Below, in pieces: positions 11,564-22,416 of a stretch of 64,000 nt of DNA. The notes under the pieces are model-generated. The model was given only the letters and a program-made list of their open reading frames with translations, ran no database searches and was not told where the DNA came from. The stretch spans positions 39,458,495 to 39,522,494 of the forward strand of contig CAMGYJ010000002.1 of the NCBI GenBank assembly GCA_946122785.1. Reading direction: 5' to 3'. The stretch is from Linum tenue. Taxonomy: Eukaryota > Streptophyta > Magnoliopsida > Malpighiales > Linaceae. Within the stretch, counting starts at the first letter, position 1; each line of letters begins with the position of its first letter. The position numbers and the translations under genes are program-made.

Positions 11564-12731
11564 AAGGAGAGCTTTTCTAGGGTTTTAATTTTCAGAATAA
11601 AGGAGGGTTTCTAGTGATAGATTAGGGTTTCCTCTTCCCATTACAGAGAGATAAAGTGCCATTCAAAGGAGGAAGAAGTAGATTGGGCTCAATTTAAGCT
11701 AGAGGATAAAAAATTTCTTCTTCTCAACGGAGATTCAATCAAGAAGGGAGGAAGATTTTCACTTCTCCATTGTTCTTTCTCTCCTTTTTGTTGTTTTCCT
11801 TTGCCTAGCTATGAATTAGCCTTCCTTTTCACTTGGGTGTTGTAGAACCTTAACTTCTACCATGTAATTGATTGTGTGGATTGAATGATTGTGTGATGGA
11901 AGTGTTTAATTTAAATATTGAGGTATTTTTCAGGGTGATTGTGCATTGTGTGTGCTTGGCAATATATTGTGCTATTTTGACCTAGCTTAGTGCGAAGCCC
12001 CTTATGTTAAGAGGCTCAAATTGAGCTGGGTGTTCTTGGGCATTTCATGCCTCCTAAGCTAGTTTAGAGAGAAGCCCCCTTATCTTAAGAGGCTCAATTT
12101 GAGCTCAGTTTTCTTAGGCATTCCATGCCTCCTAAACTAGTTTAGAGAGAAGCCCCCTTAACTTAAGAGGCTCAATTAGAGATGGTTTTCTTGGGAATTC
12201 CATGCCTCCTAACTAGGTTAATTAAGGGAAACCCTCTAAGTTTGAATTAGACACCTTGGTTAATTGTGATTATATTGTCCAAACCTTGGTTTGAGGGAGA
12301 AGGTAAGTCAACCCTCAATTGCTTGGGCAAAGAGGGCTACAATTGTAGCCTTTGATACCTACCTTGGCCTAGCAATTAGGAGAATGGTTTCTAACCATTG
12401 TTGCACCTCCTACGGGTCATAATTGCCTCGTCACACACCGTTTCATTCAATCCCGTGATTCATGGTAGTTGGTTAGGGGGAAGCAACACCCGAGTGAGAT
12501 CCTCTCATATAGAATTCCCTCGATTTTCTTTACTTGGTTGTTTATTTTGTAGTTTTCTTAGTTTTAAATCCAAAACTGTTTTGCTAGATAACAACTTAAG
12601 AGATTGAAGTAGGGGTACATGGACCGACCCGAATTTGACAATTAGATACTTGCCCTATACTACACCCGTCTAGAGTTTAAAAACTTGGGCTCTAGTCGGG
12701 ATTAATTCGCGGTGTAGCTTCGTGCGAGTCA
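11564..12731 (+). repeat. Left LTR of Element I, 5'-truncated
   Basis: It matches the right LTR from about 16770 to its end at 19931 (minus the nested insertion) and ends in GAGTCA just before the PBS. The first ~530 bp of the LTR are missing and are replaced by the unrelated LTR fragment. Confidence 0.8.
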
Positions 12732-12737
12732 ATTTTT

Positions 12738-12755
12738 TGGCGCCGTTGTCGGGGA
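12738..12755 (+). promoter_or_regulatory. Primer-binding site, tRNA-Asp
   Basis: TGGCGCCGTTGTCGGGGA lies seven bases after the left LTR end. It is complementary to the 3' end of plant tRNA-Asp with one mismatch (T for C). This primer is characteristic of Athila/Tat elements. Confidence 0.9.
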
Positions 12756-12932
12756 ATCGCGGTCCATTATTTTGAAAAGGTCGATTAGTGTTACTCTAGC
12801 ATTTTCTATCTTGCCTTTTTGTTTGTGTTTTGTGTTTCGTGTGTGTTTTGTTTATCACTCTTCGTCTTGAAGGGTGGTTTGTGTGTGTTTCATTGTCCTT
12901 TTTAGTGTTTTTGTGTTTATAGGTAATTTATA

Positions 12933-14278
12933 ATGGATCCTTATGATTTCGCTTAGGTGTGGGGATATCCACCAACACTTGAGAGTGGTTACCCCGAAAC
13001 TTCATGGGACGATCAAAAAGGGGGAAGTCAAGGATTCGGATTCTACTACCAACCTCCCTTCCAAGAAGAGCAACCATGCTAATGGGGATACCAAGAAGCT
13101 TCCCCATATCAAGAAGGTTTCCCTCCACAAATCGAGGTGAAATCCAAGTTGGAGTTGGCCATGGAGGCTTTCATGGGACAAACCTCAAGACTATGTGCCA
13201 CTCCACAGCCGGAGCCAAAGAGCAAATTAGAGCTCATGGTGGAGTGATTCGCCCGGGGCACCGATCAAGGGTGCTCTAGCAAGGACCTCCCAATTGCCAA
13301 CCATTTTGACTCGACCTTTCTTCGGGAATCGAAGGAGCTCCTTCGACACATGGAGAGGCTGGGAGGGCTTGTTGAGCAAGCATGTGCCCAACTTGTGCAC
13401 AATCACCTCCTACCATTAGAAGAAGGAAGGGAGGTCGAAGAGGCAAGCCATGAGAACTTGGGAAGAATGAACTCCGGCATGGATTTCCAACCCCTCCCTC
13501 CACCCGATTAGACACTTGGCACGAACTTGTGCAAGCTATTGCCTCTCATCATTGGAGGAGAAAGAGGAGGCTGTAGGAGCGATCAATGACAACCGTGTGG
13601 AGCAAGATGAACTCACCCCGGAGAGCTCCCATGGTGAGGATGCACAAGAGGGTTGCATTGATGACTTTCACACCCTTCCCAAAAGCAACTTTGAAGACCA
13701 AGTCACGAGTGTGGAGGATCAAGAGAATCATTTTTATGATCTTGCATGGCATCTTGCCCTCCAAACCATGCTTGAGGGCATGAACGGGAAGGAGAAGGAA
13801 GAGGTTTAAGATGAGGAAGAAAACATTGAAAAAGGGGAAGATATTTATTGTTCCCAGACGGAGGAAAGTGGAGAAGAAAGAAGGGAGGTTGAGGAAGAAG
13901 AAGAAGCAAGTGGTGTCCAAGATGAGGACGAGGTCGGGGTGGATGAAGCATCCACGAGTTACAAATGCTACCAATGCTTTCTTCCGACCTTGACGCACTT
14001 TTGGAGAAGGACCCATTTGTGGCTTTTTGCCAAGCCAAGGCCAAACCATCGGCGATCTCTCTTGGTGGATGCGATGAAAGTCAATCAATGATGGACTACA
14101 TGGTGTGGGGCAAATAAAAGAAGAAAAGAAGAAGAAGAGGTCTCGTGGGTGGAGCCTCATGACAACTCAAGTTCACGAGCCCTCAATCATGGACTCGTCC
14201 AAAGCTCGTGAATTGGGACTTCATCTCACCAACGAGAACCTCAACTTCAAGGAGGGTCTTGGGTGGACCGAAACTTGA
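12933..14278 (+). pseudogene. Acidic orphan ORF, decayed copy
   Basis: It begins MDPYDF and ends with GGAPK-type sequence at a TGA. It aligns piecewise with the intact 378-codon ORFs at 47182 and 51278: the WGYPP start, a Tyr/Gln-rich N-terminus, a LEEGREVEEA stretch, a Glu-rich middle and the NENLNF region upstream of a WTET end. At least three premature stops (TAG early, TAA, TGA) and frameshifts interrupt it. No zinc knuckle or protease motif is present. It sits where gag sits in autonomous relatives, between PBS and the H1 hairpin. Function unknown; probably gag-derived or gag-like. Confidence 0.75.
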
Positions 14279-14315
14279 GGAGAAACCATCTAGCTCACGA
14301 TGTTAAAGAAGCGCT

Positions 14316-14335
14316 TGGCAGGAGGCTACCCACCC
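14316..14335 (+). other. H1 stem-loop, decayed copy
   Basis: It follows the AAAGAAGCGCTT motif and contains the loop AGGCTA followed by CCCACC, the same place and form as the perfect H1 hairpins at 44805, 48356 and 52452. The 5' arm is mutated. Confidence 0.5.
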
Positions 14336-14517
14336 ATCAACGGTTTGCATCTCTTTTCCTTTCAATAAGATGACCAATGAAGAGCTTTTGATGGTGTTTT
14401 GCCGTCTCCTTGCTCTTCTGAATCTCACTCAACCTCCGCTCCCAAACACCAACATTCACCACTATCCGGTAACATCATTCTACTTCCCTATTTTACGCCA
14501 TTGAGGGCAATGTCAAG

Positions 14518-14616
14518 CTTAAGTGTGTGTGTGTGTGTTTGTGAATGTGTGGTATGATTTTGAATGCTTGGAGCGTAGTAGTATGCCAAATTTTTTAAAA
14601 TTTGAGGGCTCCAAGC
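14518..14616 (+). other. Internal PPT-like remnant and H2 stem-loop
   Basis: ATTGAGGGCAATGTC is followed by CTTAAGTGTG, which has decayed into a GT repeat where other copies have a G-run. Downstream, ATGCTTGGAGC (14564-14574) and GCTCCAAGCAT (14608-14618) form an 11-bp stem enclosing an inner AAATTTT/AAAATTT stem. Same order as in Levels 2 and 3. Confidence 0.65.
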
Positions 14617-14619
14617 ATA

Positions 14620-16202
14620 GCAACTTCTACATTTGCATGATCTTAGTAACACTTGTGTTGTTTTTTTTTTTTTGCATCTCGTGAGTATTCACATGATCTA
14701 TGGATGGTTTACTTGTGATTATGTGCAACCTATGATGCTGATTGAGACTTATATTAGGTTTGTGCATAGGTTCATTTCTCATATGTTTGTGAACAGATGG
14801 ATGTTTTGAATCGATTACTTGCTTTTCACAATTGCCTATGCAACGAGTTTAGGGAGTTGGAACGAATGATTGAGCACTTAGGTAGCCATATGAGACTTGT
14901 GACGTTTTCTTCATTCTTGTGTGATAGATCCCCCTTTACATGATGTGTAGCATTCACGTTGTTGCTAGCAAGGAAGATGGAGGCATAGGATTAGCCCACG
15001 ACCCAAAAGTTGACCGACCCGATCATATTATTCCTTAGTCAACCCTTTTGAGCCGTGTGTCTAAGGGTCGTTCTCGTGTTAGGTAGCTCTTGCTACTTGA
15101 GCTTGATTGATTTAGATAGAACGACCCTTTGCTTTCTTCGTGTCTACACCGTTATCGAGTCATCCTTGTGTTTGGAAGCTCCATTCATACCGTTTGAGCT
15201 TAGATGAGGTTCCACATGAGTGATTTGTGTATGGTTTTGCTAAGAATGTGAAGTGAGTTTGGGGGTAGGTCTTAAAAGTGAGTATTATTCCTTAAGTTAA
15301 AAAAATGTGGCATGTGTATATAGCTCTATAGCCCCCAAAGAAATGAAAAAAGAAAAGCAAAAGAAAAAAAAGAAAGAAAAAAAAAAGAAATCAATAAGAG
15401 GGCAAATGAATGCAAGGTTTAGGAACACTTACATGTTGTTCTCCTACCACACTCTTGTGCTTGAAAATGAATAGCAAATGTAGAAAGAAAGATAGTTGTG
15501 AATGGGTTGGTGATTGGTTGTGTTTTGGAAGTGCGGGGAGTGTGGTTTTTGGCCGTTGTTAGTGGTCATTGTTTGTTAAGGAAGGTTCTAGATCGAAGCT
15601 AAGGAACCTTGTACTTTGGTTCTAGGTTGAAGGTGTGGAACCTCATGAAATACGTGCCACCACCCAAAAAGCCTTTTCCCCATGTCCTAAACCCTAGCTA
15701 GTCATTTGAACCTGTGTCTAAGACCTTCGGACAAGCTAGAGACGACATCCATCTTGTGAACTCTAACATTTAGAGGTTATCGTCATGGTAAAGGGACGTT
15801 AGGATTGAGTGTGAATATGCACATCTTTTGCATCATTTGGTCCTTACCCCACTGGTCAAGAGTGAGTGATTCATTCATCATGTTTTGTTCATTTCTTATA
15901 CCCCGTGAGTACCTAGGTTGCTCGATCATTCATTCCTATGATGTGATCTTCATGCAAGAGTGATTGTGATTGATGAGTCGGCGAAGCAGGTTATGTGTCG
16001 GTTGATAAATAATGTGAGAACTCTTTATTTGCACAACCTTAATACAGTTGAATGTTATTTGTGGTGGTTGCCAAAATTAGTTTGTTTTTGTCCATAGGTC
16101 GGTGTCCAATAACCATTTTGATTCATTCATTTTGTACCCTATGAAATGCCCCAAAAAATTTGTTGAAAAAGGAGTTGTAAGCTTACTTTTTTTTTGTACT
16201 TG
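14620..16202 (+). other. Untranslated 3' internal region of Element I
   Basis: No open frame of note. It holds a purine-rich tract (15339-15393, almost only A and G), at the position where Levels 2 and 3 have an A-rich hairpin loop. Confidence 0.6.
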
Positions 16203-16241
16203 GTTTGCTTGGGGACAATCAAACGTTTAAGTGTGGGGAAG
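16203..16241 (+). promoter_or_regulatory. H4 stem-loop and 3' polypurine tract of Element I
   Basis: GTTTGCTTG-GGGA-CAATCAAAC (16203-16224, one mismatch) is followed directly by GTTTAAGTGTGGGGAAG, which ends at the right LTR start TGATTTGGG. The tract would prime plus-strand DNA synthesis. Confidence 0.8.
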
Positions 16242-17025
16242 TGATTTGGGCCAAATTGTACACTTTTTATCCCCATTTATCTTTGACGTTTGTGGCAATT
16301 GAGCTCCAAAAGGGGTGGTTTTACGCTAGATTTCTTTTGTTTCAATGTCTTTCAGAGTCTAACAGGTGAAACCAACCCCGACCGAAAGTTGGAAGAAAAG
16401 GAGCAAAGACCGGGCAAAGAGGAGGATTCATCCGATGTTTACGGTCCAACATTGGAGTTCACGGTCGCCAGGACCGTGAACTGGAACCACAAACCACGAA
16501 TCACAAAGCTTCCAGAGGGGTTTTTGAGGTTACTAATGCCAAGACAGTTGACGGTCGCTAAGGCCGTGAACTAGAACCACAAACCGTGAACCCCAGAAGT
16601 GAAGTGGTGTGTTTTAATCAAGTTCACTGAGTTCAAGGACGCATCTTGATGTTCACGCCAGTGAACTAAGGTCTAAGACCGTGAATTGATCAACGCGACC
16701 ATGAACCGAAGCTTAAAACCGTGAACAGAGCCCGATCTGGGTATAAAACGAGAAGGGAGCTGAAGGAGAGAGGAGAGCTTTTCTAGGGTTTTAATTTTCA
16801 GAATAAAGGAGGGTTTCTAGTGAGAGATTAGTGTTTCCACTTCCCATTCTAGAGAGAGAAAGTGCCATTCAAAGGAAAAAGAAGGAGATTGAGCTCAATT
16901 CAAGCTACATGATAGAAGATTTCTTCTTCTCATGGGAGATTCAAGCAACAAGGGCGGAATATTTTCACCTCTCAATGGTTCTTTCTCTCCTTTTTGTGTT
17001 TTCCTTTGCCTAGATATGAATTACT

Positions 17026-19016
17026 TGTAACACCCCGATACTTTAGATTTAGGTTCGACCTTAATACGTGATCGGTTGGATTGACGGTTACGTACTAAGA
17101 GTTATAACCGCGGATTGGGAATAATAATAATAACTATTATTATTATTATTAAAAAAAATATATAGATAGCAATCGGCCTGGGGCCGAGCGGCCCCCCTCC
17201 CTTTATTTTCCCCAAACCCTCGGCCCCCTTTAATTCTCCAGTAGCCAAAAGCGCCGCGGGCAGAGAGGAAAGAAGAAGAAGGAAAAAAAAGAAGGGGAAA
17301 GGGAGCCGTCGCCACCCCTGTTCCCGATCCCGGCCCAGATTCCGATCCCATCCCTTTCGTGTTCTAGCGGTGACATTGAGGGTTCGATCAACAAGGAGAT
17401 CAACGTCCCGGGTCATCCAACCTAGGCCTAGGCACGTTCTAGAGGTAAGGGAACTCGAACCCTTTGAGTTAGATCGATCGATTTGGTGATTTTTCGTGTG
17501 GGTAGAATTCTGGGGTTTTAGCAACAGGCTTTACAGGCTTTTAGTGACAGATTTTGATTGGTCACTAAAGCTGCTGGGATTTTCCAGAAACATATTTTTA
17601 GATGTTTTAAATTGTTTCGAGCCTCTCTGAAGGTTGTTTTCTGAATTTAACAATTTTATAAATTGAGCGACGTCTAAGAGATGGTTGTAATTTAATTTGG
17701 GTTATTTTTGGAGATGTATTTTTATTTTTAGAAATTGTGCTAATATTCTTTTTAATTATAAGAAGGTGCTTGTGATTGATATGGGAAAATTATTGTCTAA
17801 AATTATAAGAAGGTTCAAGTTAGGTGAAAATTCGTCCAAGATAAAGATAATTAAGAAAAATGGTTGTTTTCGAAGGGATTAATTCTAGAAAATTTTTAAT
17901 TGGGGTTAAAGGACCTTTGGAACGAGGTTCAAGAACTGGAGTTGAGGAGAGGATGTTCTAGTGATTCAAAAGGGGTTTTAAATCGAGAAAGGTCGTCTAA
18001 GAAAATGGATTATTATTAATAGGTTTCCCCAAGATAATCCAGCTAACGAGGGGTTTCTTCGAGGAAGGAATTGAGGAGTCATCTCTTCCAAGTGAGTGTA
18101 AAGGGGGTAATATCTCAGTCGTAGGTCTTTTAGTTTATGCCTTTTAATTCAGTTATGTTTGCTATGTTCTAGTATGCGCGATATGTGTGTGAGGCATCCC
18201 ACCGCCTGTAAGGGTGGAGGCACGCGTTGTGCTATGTATGAATGTGTGTGATGTTGTATGGATTGATGGTATGAGGAACCCTCGGGCGGTTGGGTCACTA
18301 CTGGATGGCGAGACGTAACGCAGTAGTTGACGGGCATGGACTGGACGACGAGACGTAACGCAGTGCCATTGCCGAGTTTGGGTATGCAACCGGACGGCGA
18401 GACGTAACGCGGTTGGCATGCTAGGGTAGGACACCGGACGGCGAGACGTAACGCGGTGGTCCTAGTGTTTTGTGTTGAGATAAGGATAGAGGTCGAGAAC
18501 TTTTATGAGTTAATGTTGAAATGAGTTGATTAGAATGGTTATTTAAGAGTAGAAAGCGAGAACGACTTTCGTGCTAGGAAGGCATTCCCCTAATAATGTG
18601 TTTAGTAAGGAGTTTGCCGAGGGCAAAGACCTTAGGAAGTAACGATGAGACTGGCCCCTTCTCACTCACCAGGTGCATAGAGGGGAAGAGGACGCATCCA
18701 TCAAGAGGAGATTACCCGCGGAGAGCAGCCGCGGCTAACCTGAAGATGTCAACTGGATCTGGGTAACGAGATGGGACCTCCCATTATATTTGTCTTTAGT
18801 TTCATGTCTTAATGAGTATACTGGGGAAACTCAAGGGTTGTGTTTATGTTTTGTTGCTCTGGGTTGAGGTCGCCCAAGTGTTTAGGGCATTTCACTGAAA
18901 ATCTTAAACATTGTGGTTCTTGGTTTTGACTTGTAAACCTGTTTTGGGTTGCTCCGGAGTAACCGGTTTGTGGTTTGAATTGTGGTTTGGTTTTCAAAAA
19001 GGATCGGGTCGTGTCA
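17026..19016 (+). mobile_element. Solo LTR (TGTAACACCCC type) inside Element I LTR
   Basis: A 1991-bp block starts TGTAACACCCCGATA and ends GGTCGTGTCA. It splits the host LTR between TAGATATGAATTA and CTTCCTTTTCACTTGGG. The 5-bp flanks are TTACT (17021-17025) and TTAGT (19017-19021), a target duplication with one change. The terminus is like that of many plant Ty3 LTRs. There is no internal region, so it is a solo LTR. It has no convincing ORF. It carries hairpin array copy B. Confidence 0.85.
18295..18463 (+). repeat. Array of stem-loops with a constant 19-nt loop (copy B)
   Basis: Four units share the copy A loop, with single changes in two: 18303-18321, 18343-18361, 18392-18410 and 18436-18454. 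Arms are GTCACTACT/AGTAGTTGAC, GGCATGGACT/AGTGCCATTGCC, GTATGCAACC/GGTTGGCATGC and AGGACACC/GGTGGTCCT. They correspond one-to-one to units 2-5 of copy A. In the last unit both arms are one base pair shorter than in copy A, so pairing is kept. Confidence 0.9.
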
Positions 19017-19931
19017 TTAGTCTTCCTTTTCACTTGGGTGTCGTAGAACCCTAACTTCTACCATGTAATTGATTGTGTGGATTGAATGATTGTGTGATGG
19101 AGGTGTTTAATTTAAACATTGAGGTATTTTTCATGGTGATTGTGCATTGTGTGTGCTTGGCAATCTATTGTGCTATTTTGACCTAGCTTAGAGAGAAGCC
19201 CCATTATGTTAAGAGGCTCAAATTGAGCTGGGTGTTCTTGGGCATTTCATGCCTCCTAAGATAGTTTAAAGAGAAACCCACTTGTCTTAAGAGGCTTGAT
19301 TTGAGCTGGGTTTTCTTCGGCATTCCATGCCTCCTAAACTAGTTTAGAGAGAAGCCCCCTTAACTTAAGAGGCTCAATTAGAGATGCGTTTTCTTGGACA
19401 TTCCATGCCTCCTAACTAGGTTAATTAAGGGAAAACCTCTAAGTTTGAATGAGACACCTGGGTTAATTGTGATTATATCATCCAAACCTTGGTATGAGGG
19501 AGAAGGTAAGTCAACCCTCAATTGCTTGGCCAAGAGTGCTACAATTGTAGCCTTTGACACCTACCTTGGCCTAGCAATTGGGAGAATGGTTACTAACCAT
19601 TGTTGCACCTCCTACGGGTCACAATTGTCTCGTCACACACTATTTCATTCAATACCATGATTGATGGTAGTTGGTTAGGGCGAAGCAACACCCAAGTGAG
19701 GTCTTCTCGTATAGAATTCCCCTCAATTTTCTTTACTTGTTTGTTCATTTTGTAGTTTTCTTAGTTTTAAATCCAAAATTGTTTTGCTAGATAATAACTT
19801 AATCGATTGAAGTAGAGGTTCATGGACCGGCCCGGGTTTGACAATCAAATACTTGCCCTATATTGCACCCGATTAGAGTTTAACTTGGGCTCTAGTTTGG
19901 ATTAATTCTCTGTATAGCTTCGCGCGAGTCA

Positions 19932-20697
19932 AGCTCTGAAGCTTATCACCAGAGATAATGTTCAGAAAATTCTGAACGAAAATTTTCTCACTTGGAAGCA
20001 TGTGGATACCTAGTTTATTACTCAGGTAGGTCGTATATGGGTCTATGAAAGAAAGAATTGAAGTTTAGTGTCCTGGAATCTAGTGATCACTTTGTGCATT
20101 GTTACTATCAAGGAGTGGAACCTATTTTTCTTACTTTTGCGTATGCATCTAATGATGTTCACAGAAGGTAGCTGATGTATGAAGAGAATAAAAGAAAAGT
20201 TCAATGTTCGGGGCCCTAGGTAATTGCTGGTGACTTCAATGTTGTAGTTGATGAGAGATAAGCCTCAAATGTGTTTCCGTAAGGGGAAAGTTCTAGTAAC
20301 TTACAGAACTGGATATCTGGTCTCTAGCTTTTAGACCATCTAACAATTTGTTCATGGTTCACATGGCCTCAGAAGCAGATGGTCAATCCTATCACAAAGC
20401 GACTAGATAGATTAATGGTGAATTGTGAGTGGATTTCCCAATACTCCCACAGTTGTCTTAGAGTCCTCCCTCCTGCACTCTCTAATCACTGTGGTTTATT
20501 CCTACAATATGATGATGGACTAAAATCCCTAAAAAAACATCAAGTACTTCAGTTGCTAGAAGTTACCTCTTGAATATAGTTAGTTAGTGAAGGAGGGTTT
20601 TTGGATTTGCATGAAATAGATAGACTTGTAGTTGTTTGACCTAGCCCTGTCACAAGTTGAAGCGTTGGAGCACCCTGCTTCAAAAGATTTTGCTGAA
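19932..20697 (+). pseudogene. LINE ORF2, endonuclease part
   Basis: The apurinic/apyrimidinic-type endonuclease nicks target DNA for reverse transcription. Visible motifs are VGRIWV near 20025, GDFNVVVDERE near 20230 (catalytic GDFN), a WFTWP-like motif near 20358 and the RLDRLMVN-type stretch near 20400. Stops and frameshifts interrupt the region. It reads into the CACTA insertion at 20698, and the frame resumes at 21578. Confidence 0.7.
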
Positions 20698-21577
20698 CAC
20701 TATGTTTGGCAACAAGGGGTGCAAGTTCGAGGGATGCAAGTTGAGGGGTAAATTGTTGGGGATGCAACTTGGTGGAGGGTATAAGTGGAGGGATAAATTG
20801 TTGTTGAGATGAAAAAGCATGGGGTGCAAATAGATGGAATAGTAAGTAATTATATTATTATAAAATAAATCTATCAATTTATAAAATATTATAAAAAATA
20901 ATAAAATGAAAATTCAATATATAATAATAATAAATAAAAATATTTTTAATAAAAATAATTATTATATAATAATGCTCAAATATAATTATTTATAACAACA
21001 ATAATAATCATTGGTCGAGCAACCTTGAAACTCGAAACTCAACTCGTAACTGGTCATCCTAAGGGGGTTCTCCTGCCTAACTTTAAATTGAATATGGTCA
21101 AACTTAGTCAAACACGTTCGAATCTGTAAGTTTTAACTACTTATTAAAGTAAATTGAGTCAACTAAACTGTTCCTCTCTATCTTTTCAACAAACACTTCT
21201 TATCTCTAGTTTTCAATGCAAATTCGGGTCAACCAAGAGATATCGATTTGACTAGACCAACATTGACAAAATTGCTCTCAAAGTCAAACGGTCAACCCCA
21301 AACAACTTCTACATTAATATAGATATAAGAAAAAATTAATAATATTAATTATTATGTAATTATAATTAATTAAAAATTCATAACTCCCCTCCTCCCCCTT
21401 CCTTCCTTCCTTCCCTAGCACCCCAATTTGGGGGGTAAGCCGAAACAGTGAATTTACGCTCACGTTTTGCACCCATAACTGTTACAAAATAACCAAACGA
21501 GGGTAAACACATTGAAACTTATGTTTACCCCCCAAGCTTGCACCCCCTTCCATTTACACCCCTTCCCAAACATAGTG
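20698..21577. mobile_element. Small non-autonomous CACTA element
   Basis: It starts CACTATGTTTGG and ends CCAAACATAGTG, inverted ends with the diagnostic CACTA terminus. A 3-bp target duplication GAA flanks it (20695-20697, 21578-20 bases on to 21580). Subterminal GGGGTGCAAG words on the left and CTTGCACCCC words on the right repeat in inverted orientation, as expected for CACTA transposase binding regions. The interior is AT-rich without a transposase. Removing it and one GAA restores the LINE reading frame. Confidence 0.9.
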
Positions 21578-22416
21578 GAAGAGAAGAGGTGTATGGTCCA
21601 GCTTCTGGAATTAAAAAAAAAATTGGAAGAACATTTCCTGAGGCAGAATTCTAGACAATTGTGGATTGCTCATGGAAATGCCAATACGAGATTCTTTCAT
21701 ACATCAGTTAGGACAAATCAAGCCAGAGATACCATTAGGAAACTAACTACTGAAGATGGAAGAGTTCTTAGTAGTATTGTTGAGATGGGACATGAAGCAA
21801 TTAATTTCTAGGAGAATTTTTTGGGAAAGTTTGATAAGAATGTTCAAAGAGTTCTCATTTTAATGCTTGACCAACTTATATCTCATAAACTACTTGAGCA
21901 CTTGGCGCAAGATCTATGTGCACTTGTTACTACATAAGAGATGAAGGCTGCTATTTTTGGAATGGAGATAGATAAAATCCTTGGCCCAGGTGACTTCACT
22001 GCTGAGTTCTTTCAAACTCATTGGAACAGGTGGGAGCCGATCTAACTACATGCATTCAAGAATTCTTCAAAATGGAAAGATGTTTAGAGAAGTTAATGGA
22101 ACTATTCTTACACTGATTGCCAAGATACCTTAGGCAGACTCTATAAAATCATTTAGACACATTTCCTGTTGCACTATTGTCTTCAAATGCATATATAATG
22201 TACTAGCTATGAGGATAATAGAAGTCTACCCCTAGTAATTGGTTTTAGCCCATAAGCATTGGTGAAATGAAGGTTAATAAGTGAAATATCATATTAGCTC
22301 ATGATATAGTTAAAAAATATAGAGTAAAAGCAGTTTCACCTAGATGCGCCATGAACATTGACATTATGAAGCTAATTGGCAATGTTAATTGGGAATATTT
22401 GGCTTATGTTATGACA
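21578..22416 (+). pseudogene. LINE ORF2, linker and start of reverse transcriptase
   Basis: The frame at 21581 reads EEKRCMVQLLELKKKLEEH, then LWIAHGNANTRFFHTSV, the conserved pre-RT segment of plant LINEs. Later frames give GPGDFTAEFFQ and, near 22351, NIDIMKLIGNVNWEYL, the start of the RT palm. Stops are frequent from 21809. It ends at 22416 where the poly(T) of an inverted LINE begins. Confidence 0.7.

Larger units (their letters stand above)
11564..19931 (+). mobile_element. Element I: pol-less Ty3/Athila-like retrotransposon
   Basis: Order: 5'-truncated left LTR (11564-12731), tRNA-Asp PBS, decayed acidic orphan ORF (12933-14278), H1 and H2 hairpins, a 1.6-kb untranslated 3' region, H4 hairpin plus PPT, right LTR (16242-19931) split by a foreign solo LTR. 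There is no gag zinc knuckle, protease, reverse transcriptase or integrase, so it would depend on another element in trans. PBS type and the AAGTGTGGGG tract place it with Athila/Tat. The right flank is AGCTC (19932-19936); the left end is lost, so the target duplication cannot be confirmed. It belongs to the same broad group as Level 3. Confidence 0.8.
16242..19931 (+). repeat. Right LTR of Element I, interrupted by a solo LTR
   Basis: It starts TGATTTGGGCC and ends GAGTCA. Without the insertion at 17026-19021 it is about 1.69 kb. It contains repeated GTTCACGGTC and GACCGTGAAC words between 16455 and 16735. Confidence 0.8.

Noticed and set aside
13549..14160. 203-codon minus-strand frame
   Set aside because: It is the antisense shadow of the acidic orphan ORF remnant; Glu codons read backwards give Phe/Leu/Ser-rich peptide.
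14528..14540. GT repeat as a functional microsatellite
   Set aside because: It is at the position of the internal polypurine tract in relatives and looks like a decayed G-run.
17102..17524. 140-codon minus-strand frame in the solo LTR
   Set aside because: Low-complexity Phe/Ile-rich translation of purine-rich and AT-repeat DNA, no homology recognised.
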